From: Rhodamnia argentea
Lineage: Eukaryota; Streptophyta; Magnoliopsida; Myrtales; Myrtaceae
Assembly (NCBI RefSeq): GCF_020921035.1
Contig: NC_063157.1
Location: 11,878,001-11,942,000 of the forward strand
Length of the DNA: 64,000 nucleotides
Reading direction: 5' to 3'
In this document: positions 12,048 to 23,377 of the stretch, one piece after another
Layout of the letters: each line of letters begins with the position of its first letter
Numbering within the stretch: position 1 is the first letter of the stretch
Position numbers and translations under genes: made by a program
Notes under the pieces: model-generated
Database searches by the model: none
Told to the model about the DNA's origin: nothing
What the model saw: only the letters and a program-made list of their open reading frames with translations

Positions 12048-13420
12048 TCAAGCTCTCATGGTCATGGGTTGCTGATGCATTGGAGGTACCATAGCGACTT
12101 GATACTGCACATTCTGCATTGTTGCCGCATTCCCCGGCCAACCTAGGCAAGTAGCAAGAACAAACATCAGCAATTTCTTGCCGAAAACAAAGACGATAAT
12201 GCAGGTTTTTCTTTGTTGGTGACGATACGGCAACACTGTAGGGCCACATTTGCAATAACATGGCTTATTCAGTGCTTGTTTGGAGCTCAAATAGCAACCA
12301 GTTTTACCTATGGAAGGGTCAAGTCCTCTGTTCTTAAGCTCTCTGTATTCCTGAGAAAGAGCACAGCATTCGCAAAAGAAGTGAGTGATCCAGTCAGGAG
12401 CAGGAGACTCAATGAGGTTGAATTGGTGCCGGAGCTTGGTTCGGTAAGTGCAGGACAACAAGCAAGGGCAACCGATTAGAAACTGGATCCCGCCGTACAG
12501 TAGCCCGCTCGTTCCACACGCTGCACAGGAAACATCATTTTCAACCGTATAAATCCAACGAGACCCTTTCTTCTCGAACGCTTAAGTGCATAAAATATCT
12601 TGTTCCGATTGCTCTCTCCCTTAGAATGTTAAAAGGATATTGAGTTTTTCAATGTCTGTCATCTTCTACACTAGTAGGATCAAAGTTTTTAAAAGTCAGT
12701 AAAAGCATCGTTACTAACATGTGCTCCCTCGGTCGACAATCTCAGCTATCTGGCCAAAGGTTACGCAGGGGAAGCAACAGGACACGACCGCTGCAAACAC
12801 ACTAGAAATACTTAGATATTTTCCAATTGTTACTCGTCCATTTTGTCATAAATTTGCCCGGGAAAAGCAAAAGGCGACGCACCATTCAAAGGGTCATCCA
12901 TGCAGTCGAACAACCCCGTTGTCCAAGGAGATGGTGGAGCAGCTGGTGTCAATTGAACTATCATCCCTTGAGGCATAGGAGGCAAGTTATGCAGAGGAAA
13001 CGGCACTTGAGGATAGTTTGCACCAGCAGTGTGAAAGGGTGGAGCCGGAGCATTCGTTGGCCCTGTAATAAAGTCGGGCGCAGGATGTGATGGCTGGAAA
13101 CCGGCTTGAATTTGAGAGCCCACGGGGATCGGTTGCCCAGCGTACAGAGTTGGCTGAGCCCAAAAGCTTTGGTTAGCTTGTGGACTTTGTCCAGGACCAG
13201 CCAGATTCTGCGGATTAGATTGCGGCATCGAGTGAAGTGGCATCATCTGCGGATTTTGGGGCGGGAATTGTACAGCCTGCGTTGGATTAATCAGACTGGC
13301 TTGTATATTCTGCTGCAGCTGAAACTGTTGCTGGGTCGAAGGACCGCTCACTTCCTCCGGTTGCATTTGCTGATGGACTGAACCGGAAGGAGCAAATAGT
13401 TCGGTTGAGGGACGTCCCAT
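12048..13420 (-). CDS. PLAC8-domain protein (plant cadmium resistance / cell number regulator type)
   Basis: Four exons on the minus strand: 13420-12883, 12790-12719, 12520-12308, 12142-12048. All introns are GT-AG in phase 1, and the exons total 918 nt or 305 residues. Residues 1-165 are rich in Gln, Pro, Asn and Met. The PLAC8 domain starts at WTTGLFDC (166-173) and includes CCFPC (184-188), [16 protein letters not shown] (204-212) and CPCLLSC (221-227). These Cys-rich hydrophobic stretches form the membrane part in the family. Relatives act in heavy-metal export or in organ-size control at the plasma membrane; which role applies here cannot be told. The ATG at 13420 is the first after an in-frame stop. 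The long Q/P-rich N-terminus is longer than in the small PCR proteins. Confidence 0.88.
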
Positions 13421-15999
13421 CTTTTCTCGATCCTGATGATGCACGGTCGAACTTTTCAGATCAGCCAAAGATTAACAAACCTCTCAAATTGTTTTCATAC
13501 AACTAAGTGAAACCCACCTCCAGTCCCAAGGATTAAGACATGGATGAATGTTTCATCGCTAGCGCGGCCGGCGGAGCCATGATCTATTTAAAATCTTGTT
13601 TTCACACAAAAGGTGCCAAGCAGTACACTACAAAGGCTTCGTTAACTTCTGAGCAAATGAATGACAGTTTCCTAGTAACATATGAAACAGCTCTTTTCTT
13701 TCCCCCCCAGTTCTTTGTCCTGATTTTTTACATGAAATCTGTTGAGTATGGTAGAATGGACAACCCAGTAGTTACGGGTCTATACGACGTGCCGTTTCGA
13801 AACCGGAAGAATTAAATAGATCTGAAGCTAGAGGCGACCATATCAATCATTCAAAGGGTGTATTAGTGCCGCCGGTATGCACATATCAGAGAATTTCGCC
13901 TCCTGTTTATTGAAGAAGACGTCTTTTCTCGGTCACAGAAGGAGGAACATATGCTCGGTTCTGACTAGTTGATGTCCAACGCATTAGATTATGCGTGCTC
14001 CAGGTAGGTCGGACCTTTTTCTGTCTTTGACAATCCAATTTATGGATCATGTGCCTGAGATTTCAAAGAGAACTTGCTCAAGATGTTACTGGTTACCGAT
14101 TTCTCAAGATGAAAGGAGACTATGGTTAGGACATTGCCAGAAACAGAAGCCTGCTCAGAACCGCGGTAAATTACAATGGGGAGGGCAGAGCACCTCGTGT
14201 GCTCCTAAACAAATGTCCATAATTAGGAATGACCAACTCGCTGGTCTAGTCACAGCAAGGCCCGTCTCTACACAACCTGTTCTAGGCTGGGCTGCTAGCT
14301 AAAAGGAGATTGATTGTTTCCTTTATTAAAAAGGGAAAATGACACAAATGGTTCTTGAACTTTGACCCAATTTGTGGTCCCTAAATTTTAATTTGTTCAA
14401 TCTAGTCCCCGTACTTCATCTCTGAATTTTTTCTTTGCTCAATATGATCTCTAAACTTTTGCTACATAGTCAAATTAATCCATGGACTATATGAAAATGT
14501 TCAATATTGTCCATGAACTTAAAAATAATATAAGGATAACATTTGATATTTCATATAGTGCGAAAAGGAAGAGGGTTCAGAAGTAAGGTAGAAAACAGGC
14601 ATGCCATCCCCAAATTACATAGGCACATTTGCCATCATTCAAGGGGACTGCCTCTTTATTTCTCTACCTTACTCTAGAAAACTGAACCTTTAAGTTTTAG
14701 ATTTTATAATCCACAAGTTTCACAATGTGACAAGTGGAAAGCATACTTAAACCACATCACATTACCAAGCCAACAAGAAAATCCTAATCATAAGAGATCA
14801 TTCTAAGAGAAGAAAGAGACAATTTTTAGAAACCCATGGGTTGTAGCACAATACGATTTTATTTCAAGGACTAGGTCTACCTCTTCATCACACAATATAA
14901 TGCCTTATATAGGCATGAACCGACAAGCATCTTTAAAAGTATATGTATTGATACTTTTAAATTTAAGGACCATATTGAACAAATTAAAATTCAAAGATCA
15001 CGTTAAACAAATTATAAGTTTATGGATCACATTACATATTGAGCCAAAGTCCGGAGATTATTTGTATTATTATGCCTATTGAGAATACATCAGATTAAAT
15101 ATAAACAAAAGAAATAAAGTAGACCCGGATATAACTTGTCTGGCCCAACCACATGGGCAGGCACGGACCCGGCTCAGCCATTGGCCATGCCTAGTCCTAT
15201 TGTTGAGTTAGACCATTCCTAGTCCAAATGTTGGGTCAAGTACATATTTAGTCCTTACGTAGCATTTGTGCAGTTTGGTGACTTAAGTTTAACAAGTTTA
15301 TGCCGAATCTAAAACCTTTAATAAATTTACTGCTAAAAACCTGCAAAAGCGCCAAAGAATCAGCTGCAGAAGCGTCTTCATTAGCCTGTATGAGGACATT
15401 AGTGCCCTGATGCGCCAAAGGTTGCAAGTTGCAAAGGTGTTGTCAGTCTGCAATTAGCCTCAAGCTGATTCATAGAGAGACGAGAGCTTAAACTCAATGC
15501 ACTGAGTTAAAGCACTTTGATTGCCATTGAATCTAAAATAGTGGACGATTTGTATCTTCTACCAAATATTAACACAATCATGCAGATGTATCAATTATAA
15601 ATTAGCCAAAGATAACTACACAGCTCTACGCAGTACATTATGCAGTGAATGGTAGATCCTGTTTTGTGCAGCAGCAACTCAGCCTCAAAGGTAATGGATG
15701 CGAAGCGGGCCAGGACAAAAGGAACACAAGTCCTCACGATACAAAGTACGAATTTGGGGCAACAGTTACTTTCAGGTTCACCTGATTAAAGTTTGAGGCT
15801 AAAGCTGGTTTGCACATGCTCTCTCGGTTCCGTAGGTCAGGTGAGCTGCAACAGGATGCAATACTTCGCCAAAGTTTGGACAAAATATGGCCGTGAAAAT
15901 CTTCCAATGGAAACCCAAAAGTTCATGTGAAGATGGCTTGAGCAAAAAATCTTGATTCCCATATACGCGAGCAGACAGAAGGCAAAATCTGTGCGTCAC
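13421..15999. other. Intergenic: upstream of the PLAC8 gene and downstream of CMC1
   Basis: The part near 13421 is promoter or leader for the PLAC8 gene. 14338-15070 is an interrupted family-C fold-back repeat. Open frames at 13540-13815 and 13991-14302 have no protein signature. The stretch 15080-15999 has no gene; its right end is the CMC1 3' UTR. Confidence 0.5.
14338..15070. repeat. Family-C fold-back repeat, interrupted by about 400 bp
   Basis: The left arm (14338-14525) repeats phrases such as 'gtccctaaattttaatttg' every 40 bp or so. The right arm (14935-15070) carries the same phrases in reverse complement ('ggaccatattgaacaaatt'). Between them, 14555-14925 is unrelated DNA. Complete copies without such an interruption occur at 27706-28112, 28340-28665 and 54834-55220. 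Confidence 0.55.
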
Positions 16000-17374
16000 T
16001 TAAGGTTTGGCTGGGCCTTTCCCTTCTTGGTTTAGTGCATACTCTCTTTTCATCTCTTCCAAGACGGCATCATTTGTGCTGCCCAAAGAGCCCACAGAGT
16101 AAGTGTGAGGTATTTGGCGAATCTCTGTTTCGCAACATTTATATCTCAAGTTGCATTAGGAAGAAAGCTTTCTCAAGTATGTGAGATGGCTCTTCACCTA
16201 TGCACCATGCATACTGCATCACAAGAACTCTACGACATAAGATAAGACTAAAGAGAAGTACCGTTCGGGGGAATCATATTAGTTCAACCACTTTCCTCCC
16301 AATTCAAACTATCATCACCGCTAAAGGACAGGAAGGACCAGGATGTTACTAAACCACATTCCAACCAAATGTAATCCACACCCCCGCCAGTTTTTAGACA
16401 GCATATCACAAATAAATCACATGATTCCAAAACCCTCGCATCAAACCAAAGCGGTGACTCCATTATATCCCCCCAAGTTCCTCTTGTTCTGACCACATTT
16501 TCAGTTGGAACATGAATGAATCGTAAAATACCCAAAAGTGGGGTACTACCGTAACAGATACCGCCGGACTAGATGAACATGCCCGAGTAGTAAATTTTCA
16601 ATGCCCAAATTTACTCTTTCCTTAGATATAAAACCACCATCATCAAATCAAACCTTGCAAAACGACCCCCAAAAAGCTATGTGAACCACATTCACTAAAA
16701 AGTCCCACAACGAAACAGAAAGAGTTTGTTCAAGAAGACTTACTAGTGGTGAAGGCAGTCATTCAATTCTTTAGCTTGTTTGCGGCACTGCCAGACCACA
16801 GAAAAGGTTCTTCCGGTGGCGCATTCCGCATACCTCGAAGTATAATAATCGCATTCTTTCAGAGCCTTCTGCTTCATCTTGCTGCGTAAAGCTGTATACA
16901 AGAGGAGCCACGCAAAGCGCTTAGCCAGCCGAGCAATTGCGAAACAAAATGCAAAAATATACGACAAGCATGTAGAATTAAATTGCCTACGGAGAACCTC
17001 AGCATCTCCCTCTTTCCCTATTGATCAATTAGATAAAAACAAAACATGAAAGAAAAAAGAATCACTTAGCAGACTAATTTTCAGCTAAAGCACTCGAAAG
17101 AACAGCGAAACTGCCTGCGGATCACCTAAAACCGCGCTTTGGTTTTAGCTATCAGAATCGAGTACCAGTCGCTCGATTGAGTTCGACCATCGCCATCAAT
17201 ACTCCAACCTCAATACGCGTAACACCACAATGTCGATTCAAAGAACCATCCATTGGCTTGTTAGGGTTTAAGAAAATCAGCCCTACTGCGGGTAAAACCA
17301 GTGGAATCAAGAGAAGAACCTTCCTCGACTTTCTTCTTCACGTGGTTCTCACGCGCCTCCTGAACGTAGCCCAT
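16000..17374 (-). CDS. CMC1: Twin CX9C mitochondrial protein, COX assembly CMC1-like
   Basis: Three exons on the minus strand: 17374-17320, 16891-16744, 16078-16000, with GT-AG introns. They total 282 nt and encode 93 residues. The first exon gives MGYVQEARENHVKKKVEE, typical of plant CMC1-like proteins. The second carries C32-x9-C42 and C54-x9-C64, the coiled-coil-helix-coiled-coil-helix signature whose two disulfides form on MIA40-dependent import into the intermembrane space. The third supplies a charged tail with VLEEMKREY. In yeast and animals, CMC1 helps copper delivery and COX1 stabilisation during cytochrome c oxidase assembly. The exon-2 end (LHH then a split Tyr) explains why the unspliced frame appears to stop. 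The closest remembered relative is At5g16060. Confidence 0.92.
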
Positions 17375-18033
17375 TGAGGAGCGAGAAGGTCTTGCAATTG
17401 AAGGAGGAGCAAGGTCTCTGCTTTAGGACTTCGCCATGGGCGTTGGACGTAGAAGAAGTAAAACCGCGAGGTCTATGGGGGTTTGCAGCCTCGCAGTCGC
17501 AGGTCAACAAAAGGCTCTTCCTTACTCTCCTTCTACGCCGTCGTTTTGTGCGGTAATAACTGGACCATTTTCATTATGAACAATTCTATTCTTTACAAAA
17601 AAAAAAATGATTATTAAGAAATACGAAAAAATTCTGCGCGTCAGAAATTTTTTGAAATATCGTTAGTTAATTACTTAACATATATCCAAATAATTAAATA
17701 ATAATAAAAGTCTCTTTCAAATTGAACAATCGGGAGATAAATTAATATGGGAATTGAGATCCGAACACATGAAAAGCAAAAGTTCGTACTATATATTGAA
17801 ATGGCTCTCCAACGACAGCGGGCTTTAAAGTATATTGACGAGTGTATCGTTGGTAAGTCTTGTATACCTAATCATGCGCCTAGCGACTCAAGGATTCACT
17901 TGAGCGCTTTCAAGCCGTCTCGAGCCAAATGAGCTCAAATGGATAGTGTTGGGTTGGCTTCAAAAGACATTATTTAGTTGATTGGTAATAAGAAGGGAAA
18001 CTTTCTCAATGAAGATCAATTCATAGACATTAC

Positions 18034-18887
18034 GGTTGTGTTTGGTCGTCACGATATAAATTAGGATAAGATCTTATCCTATTATGTATTTGATAACTAT
18101 CTAAGATAAGATAAAGGAGGATATAGGAGGAATATAATCATGATAAAAAAAAGTTATAGGGGAAAGGATGGGATAGATCATGATATGATTTTTTGAAAGA
18201 GCAAACATGAACAAAATCAAGTTCCACAACCATTGCCTCTCATCCGCATTGGCCCGACTCTTCGTCGCGCTAAGGGCTACAACCATCAAGTATGGCTGCC
18301 TCTTCGGTGGCGTCAAACTAGGGTCTTCGGCTGCAAAATTGTGTACTCTCTACGACCTTATTCTTTAATCGATTGTTTGGCGTTATATAAGGTCACGTCC
18401 TTTATTCTTTAACCGCTTGAAAATTTTCAATATTTGAATCGACTTTCAAGATAGCTCTCTTGGACAACCTACGTGAGTGCATCTTCAACTTGTGGAAAGA
18501 TGTTAAATAATTAGATTGTTCAACACTTGTTTACTCACTCGATAAGACAGCAAGGAAGATTAATGGGTCATCCTCAAAGAATTCGACTTCAAATCAAGAT
18601 CCCCGATTCTACGGGGTCTACTCCGTCAATATTGTACTGGAATTTAGATGGTACAAACATCTACTCAACAATAACTCACTCATCAGAATTCATCACAAAA
18701 TAATTTCTAAAGCATCCCGATATTTCAACGCAATAAAGTCAACTTCAGCAGCGCCTTGCCTTTGCATATCTGACTTTAAATCCTTAATTCACCAAACAGT
18801 AAATATGATTAGACAAAATACTTTGATTTCTTATCATATCATATTCGATCTTATCCCTACTAAAAATACGGACGACCAAACGCGGCC
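18034..18887 (+). mobile_element. Non-autonomous DNA-transposon-like element, copy 2 (family B), 854 bp
   Basis: The left terminus GGTTGTGTTTGGTCGTC (18034-18050) is the inverted repeat of the right terminus 18871-18887, with 14 of 17 bases matching. Just inside, both ends carry similar 'ggataagatcttatcc'-like text. There is no transposase. A related copy lies in opposite orientation at about 10098-10998. Flanking target duplications are not clear (TAC versus TAT), so the superfamily is undecided between PIF/Harbinger-like and hAT-like. Confidence 0.7.
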
Positions 18888-18980
18888 TATGGATTTTAAG
18901 TACACATGCATCTATTGGCCCCTTACACATATATACTCTTTTTATTGGTAATTCATGATTTAGATTGATTAATCATAATA

Positions 18981-19500
18981 GCCTTTGGAAAATCTTAAAC
19001 CTATTGCACTTTTGTCAATTCAGTTATAAACCTTTAAATTTTGCCAATTTAGTTATAAACATTTTTGCGTTTTTCCAATTGAATCCATTTGACCAATTTT
19101 GGTCGAAAATCGCCGATGTAGATATCGTCCATCCTAGGTGGCACAACCAACATTGATGTGGATAAATTTTAATATTTTTACGATATTTTTATTTTTATTT
19201 TTACAACCGTGGTTGGTGAGGTTGTTGGTCGACCCTTACCTTTGTTGGCAACAGTTGCAAACAAACAAATAAAATTAAGAATATTGAATATTGCTATAAT
19301 TATCATTAATAATTGTTCACGTCAACGCCGACCACGATGCATAGAATGTCGGCAACACGACCAACGTCCACGTTGGTGAATTCCGAAGAAAAAATAGTCC
19401 GGTTGGGCTCAATCGAAAAAACATGAAAAGGTGTTTAGAACTCAATTTGCAACATTAAAATGTTTAAGACTGAATTGACAAAAGTGCAATATATTTAAAA
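18981..19500. repeat. Family-A repeat, about 520 bp
   Basis: It starts 'aatcttaaacctattgcac' and ends with the reverse-complementary 'gaattgacaaaagtgcaat'. The internal 'cctaggtggcacaac' block and T-rich stretch match the copy at 8826-9575, but the GC-rich core is almost absent. It lies about 90 bp from the end of the family-B element. Confidence 0.6.
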
Positions 19501-19680
19501 TAAATAATTAGAGAATTCAGCTACACAAAAAGAAATTGGAGGATCAATTCGTATAATAACCTCTCTCTGAATTTTGTTACGCTTTTTTATAGAGCGCGAG
19601 AGTCGAGCATCGCATATATGATACTAGCGTCTTTATCCGTTAATCTCTTTATCGGGTGCTAGGGCGGCCACATGCTTAGG

Positions 19681-20562
19681 GTGCGCGTGGTAACACTTTT
19701 ACTTTAGAATTCAACTTCTAACCAGAAATTGAATTTCCTACTTCTCTTCAGAAGCGGAAGTTGATTTTTCTACTTTTACTTTAAAAGTTATTCTGATAAG
19801 AGAAATTCGTTTGGTAGCGGTTGAAAATTTATACTTCTAAAACATTATTAACAAAAAATTTTTTATGAAAAATTACTATCGGTGGCTGAAAAATTTCCAC
19901 TTCATTTTTGAACTTTTTTTAAAATTTCTTTAAAAATAAAAAATTATTATTTAATTTTTGCTTCGGCGGTCGTAGACAGTGACTCGGCGGCGGCGGCCAG
20001 CGCGGTGGTTGATGGTTGGCGGGAGGGGGCTTCGGTTGGCGGCGATCGCGACCTACAAAGATCGGCAGTTGGCAACAATCGCGACCGGCAAAGGTTGGTA
20101 GTGGGTGGTGGTCGGTGGTTAGCGGCGGCCAACGGTGGCCTGCGAAGGTCGGCGGTAGTTGGCTACCAAGGGCGGTTAGTGGGTGGCGATCAATAGAGGT
20201 CTACGATGGGCGAGGGCGGACAATGGTTAGCGATTGGCGGTGGTCGTGGGTCATGACCGATGGAGGTCGGTGAAGGGCGGCGGTCGACGATAGTTTGCAG
20301 CGACGGAGGTAGGTATGATCGAAAAAAGGGTGATGGTGTAATAAAAAGAGGGTGATGCGAGAAGTACTTCTTGAATTGGATAAGCTATTTTTTTTAACTT
20401 TTCAAATTAGGGAAAAAATAATTTCAGAAGTGGAAATTCACTTCAGAAGTAAAAATTTTTACCTAATGAATTTTTGCTTCAAAAGTTACATTAGTAAAAA
20501 ATTTTTACTTTAAAAATATTTTTGGATCAGAAATTTAATTTCAAAAATGTTATGATGCGCAC
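19681..20562. mobile_element. MITE-like element (family D) with a GGCGG-rich minisatellite core
   Basis: The left end GTGCGCGTGGTAACAC (19681-19696) is mirrored by GTTATGATGCGCAC at 20549-20562. Both sub-terminal regions are built from reiterated 'acttctgaag/cttcagaagt'-like palindromic words. The centre (about 19965-20290) is a GC-rich imperfect minisatellite of 'ggcggtggtcgg'-type units. Open frames there are repeat-derived. A fragment of the same family, without the GC core, lies at about 61930-62225. Confidence 0.6.
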
Positions 20563-20832
20563 AGCCGCACACTTATCGACAGACGGTTGATGTAATTGGG
20601 CTATTAATGGTAGGGGTGGCTTTTCGGCGTCCTCGACAAGCCCACAAGGAAAGAAAGAGAAAGAGAAAGGGAGGGAAGGCGTTTCCTTTGACGGTCAAAG
20701 CCAGCGTGGCGAGTTCAAGCGCTCCAACCTCCCCCCCACCGCCCCACCACAACGATGAAAGTCCGTCACCCACCATCTGTCGCCTTCCTATTGGACCTTC
20801 TCCCCTCTCGTTTTCGCTTCCTCTTTCCCTCG

Positions 20833-20840
20833 TATAAAAA
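20833..20840 (+). promoter_or_regulatory. TATA box of the 14-3-3 gene
   Basis: TATAAAAA sits in a CT-rich promoter, followed by a pyrimidine-rich leader. A 5' UTR exon probably ends at 20923 (CAG|GTACTC). The leader intron would then run to an AG at 21733 or 21738, just before the ATG at 21744. A leader intron of about 800 bp is common in highly expressed plant 14-3-3 genes. Confidence 0.6.
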
Positions 20841-21743
20841 CCCCTCCCCCTTCCCCCGTTCCCCGTTTCTGCTTCACCTCTCTCGCACTCCTCCGGACGA
20901 AAGCCCCCCCGAATCATTCGCAGGTACTCCTTCTCCCTCTTTCCTGTTCCTCGTATGGAGTTGTTCTATGTCGATTTGAGCTTTCGGGGGGTCCTTTTTT
21001 TTTTTTTTTTGGTGGGGGCTGTGGTGGGATGTCTAGGTGCCTTGGCTCGTGTTGAGATCTGTCGCTGTCTTGCATTCGCGATCCGTCGATTTGATGCCTT
21101 TTTGTGGCTTCTGTCGATTCGATTGGCCGCAAGTTCTCGGCTTTATTGGCATGCGTGAGATCCGCTGGTTCGTATTTAGGGGATTCTTGTTCTGATCTGT
21201 TGGTTCGCCCGGGAGCCCTAGATAAATGCTCTGCTTATTGGAATCTGTTGACAATCTGATTTTGATAGCAATTAATGGGTTTAAATTCTGGGAAATGAGT
21301 TTATTGGGGGTTCAGAAGGCGTCAGAGATGAATCTGCCGATAATGAAGAGAATCTGGAATTCAAGTAGGTGGAGTCGCTTTTGCTTCTTTTTATTTCTTA
21401 AACGAGTCGGGTGTGGATTCGATCTGTTTTCTTGGTAGGATAATCTTGGGGCAGGAAAAAAAATTGAACAAGCAGGAACATGGGTTTGTATTGTTTAGGA
21501 TTTAAAAGAAATCTTCCTGATATCTAGCTGTTGACAGCTAAAGAGGGGAAGGAAGAAGGCTCCTAGCCAGAGAGCGATGCTCCTAGCATTATGTAGCCCG
21601 ATGATTGGCGATTGATATATCGAGTTTATGCTATATTATTAATCTCTTAGAGGGATTATAAGCTCTAGATATCTTGATTCGCATGGAGATGGTGTTTGCT
21701 TATTCCACCTCGCATCTTTTGCAATTTGATCAGCATAGTGAAG

Positions 21744-22802
21744 ATGGCGGCAGCTGATTCTCCACGTGAGGAAAATGTGTACATGGCCAAGTTGGCCGAA
21801 CAAGCCGAGCGTTATGAAGAAATGGTGGAGTTTATGGAGAAAGTAGCGAAGACTGTTGATGTCGAGGAACTTACTGTTGAGGAACGCAACCTCCTCTCCG
21901 TGGCGTACAAGAATGTGATCGGTGCCAGGAGGGCTTCATGGAGGATCATCTCCTCCATTGAGCAGAAGGAAGAGAGCAGGGGAAACGAGGACCATGTTGC
22001 GATTATCAAGGAGTATAGGGGGAAGATTGAGACTGAGCTCAGCAAGATCTGTGATGGCATTCTCAGTCTCCTTGAGTCACATCTCATTCCATCAGCCTCA
22101 TCTGCCGAGTCAAAGGTGTTCTATCTGAAGATGAAGGGCGATTACCACAGGTACTTGGCTGAGTTTAAGGCAGGAGCTGAGAGGAAGGAGGCCGCTGAGA
22201 GCACTTTGTCGGCTTATAAATCTGCTCAGGTGGGTTTTCACTTCCAACTTGCCTCAATTATTGCTCCCATTGGCATTTCGTTGTGTTTCGCATAATAATA
22301 AGAAATCTGGTTGTCATTTGTTTGATGTAGGATATTGCTTTGGCTGAGCAGTCTCCCACTCACCCTATTAGGCTTGGACTTGCTCTTAACTTCTCTGTGT
22401 TCTATTATGAAATTCTCAACTCACCTGATCGTGCCTGCAGTCTGGCTAAACAGGTAATTTTTGTTGAGTTCTTCTGAACTTTGTTTAAGAGTTTCAAAAC
22501 AAGAGTAACCTTTTGAACCAGCGCTTAGGCGGTAATATGAGATAGATGTCACACCAGAAATATTTCTGCTCATTTGGAGTATTAGGTTGTATTTGATGTT
22601 TAATCCACTTCCATTTTGGACCTCAATCCTTCTGTTTCAATCGTCATCCTTTCCTTTCCTCAAAATGCATTAATTGTTTGGCAGGCATTCGATGAGGCTA
22701 TCTCTGAGCTAGATACATTGGGCGAGGAATCATACAAGGACAGCACATTGATTATGCAACTTCTCCGAGACAACCTGACACTCTGGACTTCTGATGTCAC
22801 GG

Positions 22803-22846
<44 letters not shown>

Positions 22847-23377
22847 ACACACACACACACATGCATATGTGAACACATATCCATCATACACACCACAAGA
22901 CTTGTCCATTCACAGTGCACTATCTCACACTTTACATGGGACTACAAAATGTTGTTTCTCAGGTGAGGCATTTTTCACAGACACACTGGTCGCTATTTGT
23001 ATGGTGCTCTGGTTGGGTCAAGTTCACTAATTTGGCACATTGGCAATTATACTACTGTCTCAATTGGTGTAGTAATTTCTGATTAATGTTGCTGCTGAAT
23101 TACTGTTCGTCAATGGTTCTTTATTGCACTTAATCAAAGTATATTGCCTATTTTAGTGCCGTGCCAGAGTATATAAGGGAATTGGAATTTTGAGTTTGAT
23201 CATACTAAGTAACACCTGACCCATTCTTTAAGTGATAAAACACATTACTGTAGCCTGACAATGATACCTTATATTTAACTATTTCAACTATTTTGCCCAC
23301 GCTTTCAGGATGAAGCTGGAGATGAGATCAAGGAATCTTCGAAAAAGGACTCTGGTGAGGGGCAACCACCACAGTGA
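21744..23377 (+). CDS. GRF5: 14-3-3 protein, non-epsilon class (upsilon-like)
   Basis: Four coding exons: 21744-22229, 22331-22453, 22685-22801, 23309-23377. They encode 264 residues, and this layout is typical of non-epsilon plant 14-3-3 genes. The protein is a phosphoserine/threonine-binding dimer that regulates client enzymes and H+-ATPase in the cytosol and nucleus. The groove residues Lys56, Arg63, Arg136 and Tyr137 are present, as are the [20 protein letters not shown] block (49-67) and [14 protein letters not shown] near the end. The C-tail is short and acidic, ending GQPPQ. The third intron opens with the weak donor GTCTGA and a CT microsatellite. Similarity and neighbours point to the Arabidopsis GF14 upsilon (At5g16050) group; the paralogue assignment is inference. 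Confidence 0.96.
22808..22860. repeat. Compound microsatellite (CT)19 then (AC)7
   Basis: A pure CT run at 22808-22845 is followed by AC repeats at 22847-22860. It begins six bases into 14-3-3 intron 3, directly beside the splice donor. Confidence 0.95.

Noticed and set aside
20005..20273. Overlapping Gly/Arg/Trp-rich ORFs
   Set aside because: They are translations of the 'ggcggtggtcgg' minisatellite inside a transposon-like element.
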